From: Pseudomonadaceae bacterium
Lineage (GTDB): Bacteria > Pseudomonadota > Gammaproteobacteria > Pseudomonadales > Pseudomonadaceae
Assembly: GCA_019745275.1 (NCBI GenBank)
Contig: JAIETJ010000027.1
Span: 1-42,213, forward strand
Direction: 5' to 3'
Length of the DNA stretch: 42,213 nucleotides
Within the stretch, counting starts at the first letter, position 1. Each line of letters starts with the position of its first letter. Below, one piece after another: positions 8,669 to 16,606 of this stretch. A program made the position numbers and the translations under genes. The notes under the pieces are model-generated. The model searched no databases. It was not told the DNA's origin and saw only the letters and a list, made by a program, of their open reading frames with translations.

Positions 8669-9546
8669 TGCGTCAGTTTGTGGTGTGCCTATTGGCACTG
8701 CTGTTAGCCGGTTGTGATTCCTGGTTGTTTTATCCCGAGCGCGAGCTGAGTTTGACCCCGCAGATAGCCGGGCTTGAGTTCACCGATGTGTTTATTACCG
8801 CCGCAGATGGCACGCGGCTACACGCTTGGTGGCTGCCGGTTAAACCGGGCGTTGCGGTGCAGGGCACGGTGCTGCACTTGCATGGCAATGGTGGCAATGT
8901 TGCCAGTCACTTGGGCGGCAGTTGGTGGTTGCCCGCTCAGGGTTATCAGGTGTTGCTGCTGGACTATCGCGGTTATGGCCGCTCCCAAGGTGAGCCCAGC
9001 TTGGCTGGCGCCTACCAAGATATTGACGCCAGCTTCGCGTGGCTGGCGCAAGCGCCGCAGGTGCAAAGCAAGCCTTTGATTGTGCTTGGGCAGAGTTTGG
9101 GCGGCGCCATGGGCGTGCATTATTTGGCTGAGCATCCGGCGCAACGGACGCAGCTCAAAGCGCTGGTGCTGGACGGAGTGCCGGCCAGTTATGCTGATAT
9201 GGCGCAATACACCCTGGCCAACGTCTGGCTAACATGGCCGTTGCAGGTGCCGTTGGCGTGGTTGATGCCCGAGCGTGACAGTGCTATCTACGCCATGCCG
9301 CAGTTGGCGGGTTTGCCCATTTTGTTGTATCAAAGTATCGATGATGAGGTTGTGCCTCTTTCCAATGGCGTGCGCTTGTATCAAGCTGCGCGCCCGCCGC
9401 GGGTGCTGCAACTGACTCGCGGTGGCCATGTGCAAACGTTTGCCGAACCGTTTTGGCGCGAGGCGATGCTGCGCTATTTGGCCGATCCACAAGCGGTAAC
9501 AGGTTTGCCGCGCTTAGCTGAAATACCCACTTCCGAAGATCAATGA
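8665..9546 (+). CDS. Alpha/beta hydrolase, lipoprotein
   Basis: A 293-residue protein with a short hydrophobic leader and lipobox LLAGC (Cys17), so probably membrane-anchored. The alpha/beta hydrolase fold follows: oxyanion-region HLHGNGGNVASH at about 71-82, nucleophile elbow GQSLGG with Ser144, acid Asp in SIDDEVVP (226/227) and His255 in RGGHVQTF. It resembles the BEM46/ABHD-type serine hydrolases. The ATG overlaps the stop of the GFA gene by four bases; a second ATG at 8668 is an equal alternative. Substrate unknown. Confidence 0.87.
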   Translation: MMRQFVVCLLALLLAGCDSWLFYPERELSLTPQIAGLEFTDVFITAADGTRLHAWWLPVKPGVAVQGTVLHLHGNGGNVASHLGGSWWLPAQGYQVLLLDYRGYGRSQGEPSLAGAYQDIDASFAWLAQAPQVQSKPLIVLGQSLGGAMGVHYLAEHPAQRTQLKALVLDGVPASYADMAQYTLANVWLTWPLQVPLAWLMPERDSAIYAMPQLAGLPILLYQSIDDEVVPLSNGVRLYQAARPPRVLQLTRGGHVQTFAEPFWREAMLRYLADPQAVTGLPRLAEIPTSEDQ

Positions 9547-9560
9547 GTTGAGAATCCGCA

Positions 9561-9887
9561 ATGAGTGAACGTAACGCCGTCCCCCTAGTTCTTACCGCTA
9601 TCGGCAGCATCTTGGCGAGCGTGATAGTGCTTTGGTCTTACGGTTATCTGCATATCGCCAAGCCTGAGGACTCGTTGTTGTTGTCTGAATTCACCATGCT
9701 CAAGACCACCCCAGGCGCGGATTATCGGCTCGGTTTAGAGGCCGCACCGCAGGTCGCGCAGTGTGTTGATGGGGTGCTGGTGTTGTTTGATACCGCGCAA
9801 AAAGGCCTCAGTGGCGTGCTGGTGGATAACAAAAAACGGGCCGTGCGCTGCATGGGCGAAGAAACCCCGCAAGCCCCGCAGCAGTAA
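9561..9887 (+). CDS. Small conserved protein with one N-terminal membrane segment
   Basis: A 108-residue protein with a single hydrophobic segment at about residues 7-27 (LVLTAIGSILASVIVLWSYG) and a soluble remainder that includes two cysteines (AQCVDG and VRCMG). No family recognised. It starts 14 bases after the hydrolase stop, in the same orientation, so it likely belongs to that short operon. It converges with the next gene. Confidence 0.65.
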   Translation: MSERNAVPLVLTAIGSILASVIVLWSYGYLHIAKPEDSLLLSEFTMLKTTPGADYRLGLEAAPQVAQCVDGVLVLFDTAQKGLSGVLVDNKKRAVRCMGEETPQAPQQ

Positions 9888-9901
9888 CGCATTCGGCCCG
9901 G

Positions 9902-10246
9902 CTAGTGCAGCGGGTTATCGTGTTGGCTGAGCAGGTCGTGCAGGTGCTTGCGCGACAAGGCCAAGAAGCGTGGCGTTGGGCCTATGTCTTCGTAGAGCGG
10001 GTCGCCTTGTTCATCGGTGGCTACCACTTGGCTGCCTTTGATGTACGGCAGCCCGGCTTCCAACTCCTCTAAGGCCGCGCCGATTAACTCGGCCAGCAGT
10101 TCTTCAGGCTGACGCTTAGGGTACATCTCGGCCAGCGCGGCAAGGCGCGCAGCAGCTTCAAGATCGAGTTGGATTTGATAGCGGTTGCGGGTCAAGCGGC
10201 CCTTGGCGGTTTTTTCCCAATGTCGCACCAGTTCACGAATCTTCAT
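9902..10246 (-). CDS. Conserved hypothetical protein, likely cytoplasmic
   Basis: A 114-residue charged protein without signal peptide or membrane segment. I start it at ATG 10246, with GAGG five bases upstream, rather than GTG 10252 two codons earlier. The N-terminus MKIRELVRHWEKTAKGRLT is basic, and the middle (LDLEAAARLAALAEMYPKRQ) reads as helices, then a short helix rich in Glu. The basic N-terminus and helical core might suit a small nucleic-acid or protein-binding role, but I do not recognise a family. Confidence 0.65.
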   Translation of the reverse strand: MKIRELVRHWEKTAKGRLTRNRYQIQLDLEAAARLAALAEMYPKRQPEELLAELIGAALEELEAGLPYIKGSQVVATDEQGDPLYEDIGPTPRFLALSRKHLHDLLSQHDNPLH

Positions 10247-11509
<1,263 letters not shown>

Positions 11510-11526
11510 TTAAGCGAGTGATTGTT

Positions 11527-11550
11527 CAACGGCCCGCTTGCGGGCCGTTG
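11527..11550 (+). terminator. Strong hairpin between adk and tsaB
   Basis: A perfect 11-bp inverted repeat (CAACGGCCCGC with its complement) and a 2-base gap lies 18 bases after adk. The following bases (GCGTTTATAC) are only weakly T-rich, so it may be a leaky terminator or an mRNA-stabilising 3' structure rather than a full stop. Confidence 0.55.
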
Positions 11551-11591
11551 GCGTTTATACTGCGGCACTTTTTATTTGCGGGTACTTACCG

Positions 11592-12272
11592 ATGACCACC
11601 TTGCTGGCCCTAGATACCGCAACCGAAGCCTGTTCAGTGGCCTTGTTGCATGACGGCCGTGTGCTGAGTCATTACGAGGTGATTCCGCGCATGCATGCGC
11701 AGCGCTTGTTGCCGATGATTAAAGACCTGTTGGCCGAAGCCGGCATCGCGCTGTCAGCCCTCGATGCGATTGCGTTTGGGCGTGGCCCGGGCGCCTTTAC
11801 CGGGGTGCGCATCGCCATTGGCGTGGTGCAGGGCTTGGCCTTTGCGCTGGAACGTCCGGTGTTGCCAGTTTCGACCTTGGCGGTACTGGCGCAGCGAGCG
11901 TTGCGCGAGCAGGGCGCCACGCAGGTGGCGGCGGCCATCGATGCACGCATGGATGAGGTCTATTGGGGTTGCTACCGCGAGCAGCATGGCGAGATGCGTT
12001 TACAGGGTTTGGAGGCGGTTCTCGCGCCGGAGCAGGTTAGCTTGCCAGACGCCGCAAGCGCGGACTGGCTGGCCGCCGGCACGGGCTGGGGTAGTTACGG
12101 TACGCGGATGCCGGTTAAGCCACTGGCGTCGCCACAAGTGCTTTTACCGCACGCGCAAGACTTGCTGGCTTTAGCCGGTTTTGCCTGGGCGCGGGGCGAG
12201 GCGCTGCCGGCCGATCAGGCGCAACCGGTGTATTTGCGCGACCAAGTAGCCACGCCGAAAGTCAGCGCATAA
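11592..12272 (+). CDS. tsaB: tRNA t6A37 synthesis protein TsaB
   Basis: A 226-residue TsaB (YeaZ), the non-catalytic ASKHA-fold partner of TsaD in threonylcarbamoylation of A37 in ANN-decoding tRNAs. The start MTTLLALDTATEACSVAL and the family signature FGRGPGAFTGVRIAIG (about residues 60-75) are clear. The frame is open back to 11538, but that start would lie inside the adk-tsaB hairpin; ATG 11592 gives the standard N-terminus. Its length is normal for Pseudomonas. Confidence 0.95.
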   Translation: MTTLLALDTATEACSVALLHDGRVLSHYEVIPRMHAQRLLPMIKDLLAEAGIALSALDAIAFGRGPGAFTGVRIAIGVVQGLAFALERPVLPVSTLAVLAQRALREQGATQVAAAIDARMDEVYWGCYREQHGEMRLQGLEAVLAPEQVSLPDAASADWLAAGTGWGSYGTRMPVKPLASPQVLLPHAQDLLALAGFAWARGEALPADQAQPVYLRDQVATPKVSA

Positions 12273-12384
12273 GACCTTTGGTCAGCTGTGTGTGCGCTTA
12301 GGCCTTGGGCTAATTGCCAAGTGTCTAGGCCGCCGCTAGATTGAATAAACCTACCGTTAGGCGCGAGCCTATGAGCAATCCTTG

Positions 12385-12726
12385 ATGCGTATCGACAGCC
12401 CTACATCGTTCATCGCGCTCGACCGCGGTGCGCGCGCGGGCGTTGCGGTTACCCCGCTGCGTGATGTGCCGCGCGATATTGAGCAGCGTCGTGAGCAGCC
12501 AGCATCACCGGCGAGTAGTCAGGGCTTTGAGGTGGCGCCGCAAGAGCGTCGGGTCCAAGCCAGTAATGCCAGCAGCGATAGCTTGCCAGCGCGCCAGCAA
12601 GAGCAACTGATCCCGCGTGGTTTAACCAATCGTGCCAATCAAGCCTTGGCCAGTTATGGCAGCACTGCAGCCTATGGTGTTCAGCCGGATGCGCAGGAAG
12701 TGCTGGGTTTGGATTTGTACGCCTGA
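12385..12726 (+). CDS. Small conserved Pseudomonas-type protein, unknown function
   Basis: A 113-residue hydrophilic protein beginning MRIDSPTSFIALDRGARAG and ending QEVLGLDLYA. From memory, similar short proteins lie downstream of tsaB in other Pseudomonas, and the two ends are the conserved parts; the middle is low-complexity (Gln, Ser, Arg) and probably disordered. No signal peptide or membrane segment. The ribosome site is weak. Function unknown. Confidence 0.65.
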   Translation: MRIDSPTSFIALDRGARAGVAVTPLRDVPRDIEQRREQPASPASSQGFEVAPQERRVQASNASSDSLPARQQEQLIPRGLTNRANQALASYGSTAAYGVQPDAQEVLGLDLYA

Positions 12727-12754
12727 GCCCTTCACGGTTGGCGGCCTCGCCGGA

Positions 12755-13591
12755 TTAATGACTGGCCAACAGTAAGTCTGCCGCTTGGCCGCGGCGACCA
12801 TCAGCAAATTTAAAATGGCCCATTTGCGCGATCTCGTCGTATGCGCCCAGTGCTTGCTGAACGTTTTGCGCGTGCAGGTCAATGCTGCTGACCCCGGCTG
12901 CACTCAGGCTTTGGCGTTGCTGCTGGCCATGCTGATCGAAGCGCAACAGGCTCAGGTGGGCAAACACTGAATCGCGGATATCAATTTGGCCGTCGCGGTT
13001 GTCATCGTACTTACTCAATTCGGCAAAGCCGTTGCTGGCGCCGTGCTGGTCGCCGAACAGTTCGCGGCCATTATCGATTCGACCATTTGCATTGCGGTCC
13101 ATTGCCAGCAGGGCGTCATCCCCGCGGGGTGCACTGATGCGCTCTAGCTGGCCATCGCCGTCCAGATCAAAACTAATGCTGTCGCCCAGGCCGCGGGTGC
13201 TAAAGCCGTTACCGGCCAAATCGAGGGCGAGTGGATCGGTTTTTTTCGGTACAGGTTTTACGTTGAGTTGCAGATTCAGTTCGCGCTGCTGGATGACCTC
13301 AATAAAATCGCTGCCCAGCAATGCCACGTTCGCGGCAGCATTGACTGCCTCGTCCGTACTCGCCGACGGCAGGTTGCCCGGCAGGTTGTGCGTGCCGTTT
13401 ACGTCGGCCTGTGCTGCGGTTATTTCGCGGGCCGCCGCTTGCGCATCGGGCAGCTCGCTGCCGGCCATTAGGGTACGGCGCAGAATTTGGTAGTTCAGCG
13501 ATTGCGTGACTTCGGGCGGTAAGTGCTTGTCGGCCTCACTGCTTTGGGCGCCGAAGTGCTGGTGATTGGTCGCGTGAGTAATATTGAGCAT
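12755..13591 (-). CDS. EF-hand-like/adhesin-type calcium-binding protein
   Basis: I start this 278-residue protein at ATG 13591 (MLNITHATNHQHFG). The frame continues upstream to 13759, but that part lies within the adjacent MITE-like element and is not a natural N-terminus. Residues 117-275 carry repeated acidic loops: FDLDGDGQ (141-148), MDRNANGRIDNG (164-175) and DDNRDGQID (196-204). This arrangement, introduced by DPLALDL and followed by GRELFG, is typical of calcium-binding segments in large secreted RTX/adhesin proteins. No signal peptide, GGxGxD repeats or membrane segment are seen, so location is unclear. No cognate transporter lies nearby. Confidence 0.75.
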   Translation of the reverse strand: MLNITHATNHQHFGAQSSEADKHLPPEVTQSLNYQILRRTLMAGSELPDAQAAAREITAAQADVNGTHNLPGNLPSASTDEAVNAAANVALLGSDFIEVIQQRELNLQLNVKPVPKKTDPLALDLAGNGFSTRGLGDSISFDLDGDGQLERISAPRGDDALLAMDRNANGRIDNGRELFGDQHGASNGFAELSKYDDNRDGQIDIRDSVFAHLSLLRFDQHGQQQRQSLSAAGVSSIDLHAQNVQQALGAYDEIAQMGHFKFADGRRGQAADLLLASH

Positions 13592-13640
13592 GGGCAACTC
13601 GATACGGTGGTGAAAGCGCAGTTCTGGCAGAATGCTGCCC

Positions 13641-13910
13641 TTAGGGTCTGTTCCCGTTTCATTCGCGGCCGCGCCGGAGACTGTTTTTGCGCGAGGCAAG
13701 GCACGAGGAGCGCGATTTGGTTGTTCCAAATGAGCGACGAGAATCGTCGCCTCACGCAAAAACAGGCCCGGCCCTTCGGGTTGTGCGGGAAATGACCCCC
13801 GCTGTTGTTGCAGGACTTGGCAAGGGAATAACCATTACCTGCGTCCTGCGCCTAACCGGGGCCATTTCTCGCGGCAACGCGGCTCGCGATGAAGCGGCAA
13901 CAGACCCTAA
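13641..13910. mobile_element. MITE-like element, 270 bp, with terminal inverted repeats
   Basis: Both ends begin TTAGGGTCTGTT reading inward. The first 22 bases of the two ends match at 20 positions, and weaker match extends to about 33 bases. Each end has TA just outside GGGTCTG, compatible with a TA target duplication as in IS630/Tc1-type elements. No transposase is encoded. Inside are two stem-loop domains: 13681-13697 with 13749-13765 (16 of 17 paired), and 13786-13800 with 13856-13871 (imperfect), the latter enclosing GCAGGAC 13810-13816 with GTCCTGC 13843-13849. It lies between the EF-hand-like gene and rsmJ, 50 bp upstream of the former. Confidence 0.75.
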
Positions 13911-13958
13911 CGAGTTATCGACCGATTTTCGGTTCGCCTGAGTATTTTTTGAGCATTA

Positions 13959-14750
13959 ATGTTGATGAGCGACGAGCGGCCTAGTAACAAAATTACCTTT
14001 GAGGCGCTTGAGCCGGCTTATTTGCCGGCACTGGCGGTTTGGGCGACACGGCTGGGCTTGGCGGTTGAGTCGGACGCGGACTTCGCCCTGCAGTTGGGCG
14101 CGGCGGGTTTGCAGTTTGTCGAGCTTGGTCCGCAGGCGGCGGGCGCGGTGCGGGTGGATTTTGTCGAGGGGGCGGTGGCGCATCGGCGCTTGTTTGGCGG
14201 CGGCACTGGGCAAATGATCGCTAAGGCCGTGGGTGTGCAACCGGGCGTGCGCCCGCAGGTGCTGGATGCTACCGCAGGGCTGGGGCGCGATGCCTTTGTA
14301 TTGGCCAGTTTGGGCTGCAATATGACCCTGATCGAGCGTCAACCGCTGATTGCGGCGCTGCTTGATGATGGCTTGGCGCGGGCCAAAACTGATCGCGAGG
14401 TCGGCCCGATAGTCGCGCAGATGCGCTTACTGCACGGCAATGCCATCGAGTTAATGGCCAGTTGGACAGAGGAGCCGCCGCAGGTGATTTACCTTGATCC
14501 GATGTTCCCGCAGCGCGATAAAACCGCCCTGGTGAAAAAAGAGATGCGCCTGTTCAAGCCTTTGGTGGGGGCTGATCAAGATGCTCCGGCCTTGCTCGCC
14601 GCCGCGTTGGCGCTGGCCAGTCATCGAGTGGTGGTTAAGCGCCCGCGCAAAGCTCCGAGCATCGAGGGGCCAAAGCCCAGCTATGTGCTGGAAGGTAAGT
14701 CCAGCCGCTACGACATCTACCCGAAAAAAGCCCTAAGGCCGGCGGTGTAA
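13959..14750 (+). CDS. rsmJ: 16S rRNA (guanine1516-N2)-methyltransferase RsmJ
   Basis: A 263-residue SAM-dependent methyltransferase that makes m2G1516 in 16S rRNA. Seen: the family segment [21 protein letters not shown]-binding motif [21 protein letters not shown] and catalytic motif YLDPMFP, then the C-terminal [15 protein letters not shown] 13959 and ATG 13965 (MSDERPS) are both possible starts. The upstream MITE-like element ends 48 bp before, so the promoter may lie inside or across it. It converges with mexL, 17 bp away. Confidence 0.93.
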   Translation: MLMSDERPSNKITFEALEPAYLPALAVWATRLGLAVESDADFALQLGAAGLQFVELGPQAAGAVRVDFVEGAVAHRRLFGGGTGQMIAKAVGVQPGVRPQVLDATAGLGRDAFVLASLGCNMTLIERQPLIAALLDDGLARAKTDREVGPIVAQMRLLHGNAIELMASWTEEPPQVIYLDPMFPQRDKTALVKKEMRLFKPLVGADQDAPALLAAALALASHRVVVKRPRKAPSIEGPKPSYVLEGKSSRYDIYPKKALRPAV

Positions 14751-14767
14751 AAGTGATGGTTTTTCAG

Positions 14768-15403
14768 CTAGGGGCGATAGGCGCGTACAAATAGCGCCAC
14801 GGCATCGCGGATATGGTTATCGATTTCGCTGTCGCTTTGTGGCTTGGCGCAGCCGATCAGCAGAAGAAAATTGCAGCCACCTTTGACCAAACTGAAGAAC
14901 TGATCGGCCGCCGCTAAGGGATTGGCGATGTTGAGCAGACCGCTGGCGTCGGCCTTGATCAGCAATTGCTGCATTTCGTCGATTAGGCGCTGAGGGCCGG
15001 CGTCGAAGAACATTTGCGAGAGCTTGCCGTCTTGTGCGCCGCGACTAATCAGTACACGGTGCAGCTCAATCGACTCGGCACTGTTGATCAACTGATGGAA
15101 ACTACGGCCAATGTTCAGAAGTACGGGCTCAATCGGCACGCCTTCGGCCAACTCAAACAGTAGCTCTGGCACCTGCTGCTGGCACTTGGACTTAACTGCA
15201 AAGGAGAACAGCGTCTCTTTATCGGTGAAATGGCTATATACCGTTAGCTTAGAGACGCCAGCTTCGGCGGCGATTGCATCCATACTGCTGCCGTCATAAC
15301 CGTTACGCATAAATAACCGTTGCGCGGCCTCAAGGATGGCGGCGCGCTTGGCCGGGTCTTTCGGGCGACCGGGGCCGTTGGGCGTTAACAGTTTGTTTAA
15401 CAT
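14768..15403 (-). CDS. mexL: TetR-family repressor, MexL-like
   Basis: A 211-residue TetR regulator. The DNA-binding domain is at about residues 19-66 (KRAAILEAAQRLFMRNGYDG, then DAIAAEAGVSKLTVYSHF). Length and position, divergent from a mexJ-mexK pair, match P. aeruginosa MexL, which represses mexJK and itself. Assignment relies on this context and general similarity. Its start faces mexJ across a 93-bp gap that holds the probable operator. Confidence 0.85.
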   Translation of the reverse strand: MLNKLLTPNGPGRPKDPAKRAAILEAAQRLFMRNGYDGSSMDAIAAEAGVSKLTVYSHFTDKETLFSFAVKSKCQQQVPELLFELAEGVPIEPVLLNIGRSFHQLINSAESIELHRVLISRGAQDGKLSQMFFDAGPQRLIDEMQQLLIKADASGLLNIANPLAAADQFFSLVKGGCNFLLLIGCAKPQSDSEIDNHIRDAVALFVRAYRP

Positions 15404-15416
15404 TTATGTTTTTTAA

Positions 15417-15459
15417 TACTGGACTGATGAGTTTCGTATTTTTACTATACTCGCCAGTA
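15417..15459. promoter_or_regulatory. Candidate MexL operator and mexJ promoter
   Basis: Inverted arms TACTGG (15417-15422) and CCAGTA (15454-15459) flank a possible -10 TATACT (15446-15451) for mexJ. A GTATTT lies between them, resembling the half-site I recall for MexL. No strong -35 is seen. A repressor here could block both divergent genes. Inferred, not shown. Confidence 0.5.
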
Positions 15460-15496
15460 CAAAAATTCCAAGCGTTCTTTGCGAAAGGGATCCTCC

Positions 15497-16600
15497 ATGT
15501 TGCGTTCTGCCTTATCTGTTGTTTTACCGCTAAGCCTGCTGGGCTTGTTGACAGCCTGCGGTAACCCCGAAGCGGTACTGCCACAGGCGCGCCCGGCACT
15601 GGTGGTGCATCCAGAGTTGGCCGGGGTGCTGATGGATACCTATCCCGGAGAGGTGCGTGCGCGGCTGGAGTCTGAGTTGGCCTTTCGCATCGGCGGCAAG
15701 GTGCTCAAACGCTTGGTCGATGTGGGGGAGCGGGTCAAAGCAGGGCAGGCCTTGGCCGAACTGGACCCGCAAGATGTGCGCTTGCAGCTAGAGGCGGCAC
15801 GCGCGCAAGTTAGCGCCGCTGAGGCTAATTTACAGTTGGTGCGCTCGGAGCGTGACCGCTACAAGACCTTAATGGAGCGCCAGCTAGTTAGCCGTTCGCA
15901 ATATGACAACGCGGAAAACCTGTATCGCTCCGGTTCGGCACGCTTGCAGCAAATTAAGGCTGAATACAACGTGGCCAATAACCAAGCGGGCTATGCGGTG
16001 TTGCGCGCCAGCCAAAACGGGGTGATCTCCAAGCGCTTACTTGAAGTTGGCCATGTGGTTGCGCCGGGGCAGACGGTGTTTACCTTGGCCGCCGATGGTG
16101 AGCGCGAGGTATTAATTAGTTTGCCCGAGCAGAGTTTTGAGCGAGTCAAAGTCGGGCAAGAGGTTGAGGTTGAGTTGTGGTCGCAGGGTAGTCAGCGTTT
16201 TCCTGGGCGCATTCGTGAGTTAGCGCCAGCGGCGGATGCACAGTCACGCACCTTTGCTGCGCGCGTGGCCTTCACCGAAGGCAAGGTACCGGCCGACTTA
16301 GGTCAGAGCGCGCGGGTGTTTATCCGCGTGGCCGGTGAGGTGCCATTGGCGGTGCCGTTGTCGGCGCTTACGGCGGAAAAAAATCAGCCCTATGTGTGGG
16401 TGGTTGATCGTGCGACGGCCAAGCTAAAGCGCACGCCGGTGGTGGTTGGCGCCTACACCGAGAACACAGTACCGGTGTTGTCGGGCCTTAAAGCCGATGA
16501 TTGGGTGGTGGCCGCCGGTGTCCAAGTGTTGCGTGAAGGGCAGGCGGTTCGCCCGGTTGATCGTGATAATCGTGCGGTTGACTTAGCAGCGCAGGAGTAA
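15497..16600 (+). CDS. mexJ: RND efflux periplasmic adaptor, MexJ-like
   Basis: A 367-residue membrane fusion protein, the same length as I recall for P. aeruginosa MexJ. Lipobox LLTAC with Cys21 follows the signal peptide. The lipoyl halves (FRIGGKVLKRLVDVGERVKAG and NGVISKRLLEVGHVVAPGQT) bracket a coiled-coil hairpin (about 95-150, AQVSAAEANLQLVRSERDRY), with beta-barrel and membrane-proximal regions after. ATG 15497 has AAAGGGA six bases upstream; a longer frame has no such site. mexK starts 6 bases after. It links the inner-membrane pump to an outer-membrane channel supplied from elsewhere. Confidence 0.92.
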   Translation: MLRSALSVVLPLSLLGLLTACGNPEAVLPQARPALVVHPELAGVLMDTYPGEVRARLESELAFRIGGKVLKRLVDVGERVKAGQALAELDPQDVRLQLEAARAQVSAAEANLQLVRSERDRYKTLMERQLVSRSQYDNAENLYRSGSARLQQIKAEYNVANNQAGYAVLRASQNGVISKRLLEVGHVVAPGQTVFTLAADGEREVLISLPEQSFERVKVGQEVEVELWSQGSQRFPGRIRELAPAADAQSRTFAARVAFTEGKVPADLGQSARVFIRVAGEVPLAVPLSALTAEKNQPYVWVVDRATAKLKRTPVVVGAYTENTVPVLSGLKADDWVVAAGVQVLREGQAVRPVDRDNRAVDLAAQE

Positions 16601-16606
16601 CGGGTA

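Noticed and set aside
13592..13759. N-terminal extension of the EF-hand-like protein
   Set aside because: Most of this extension is encoded by the MITE-like element, and a natural start exists at 13591.
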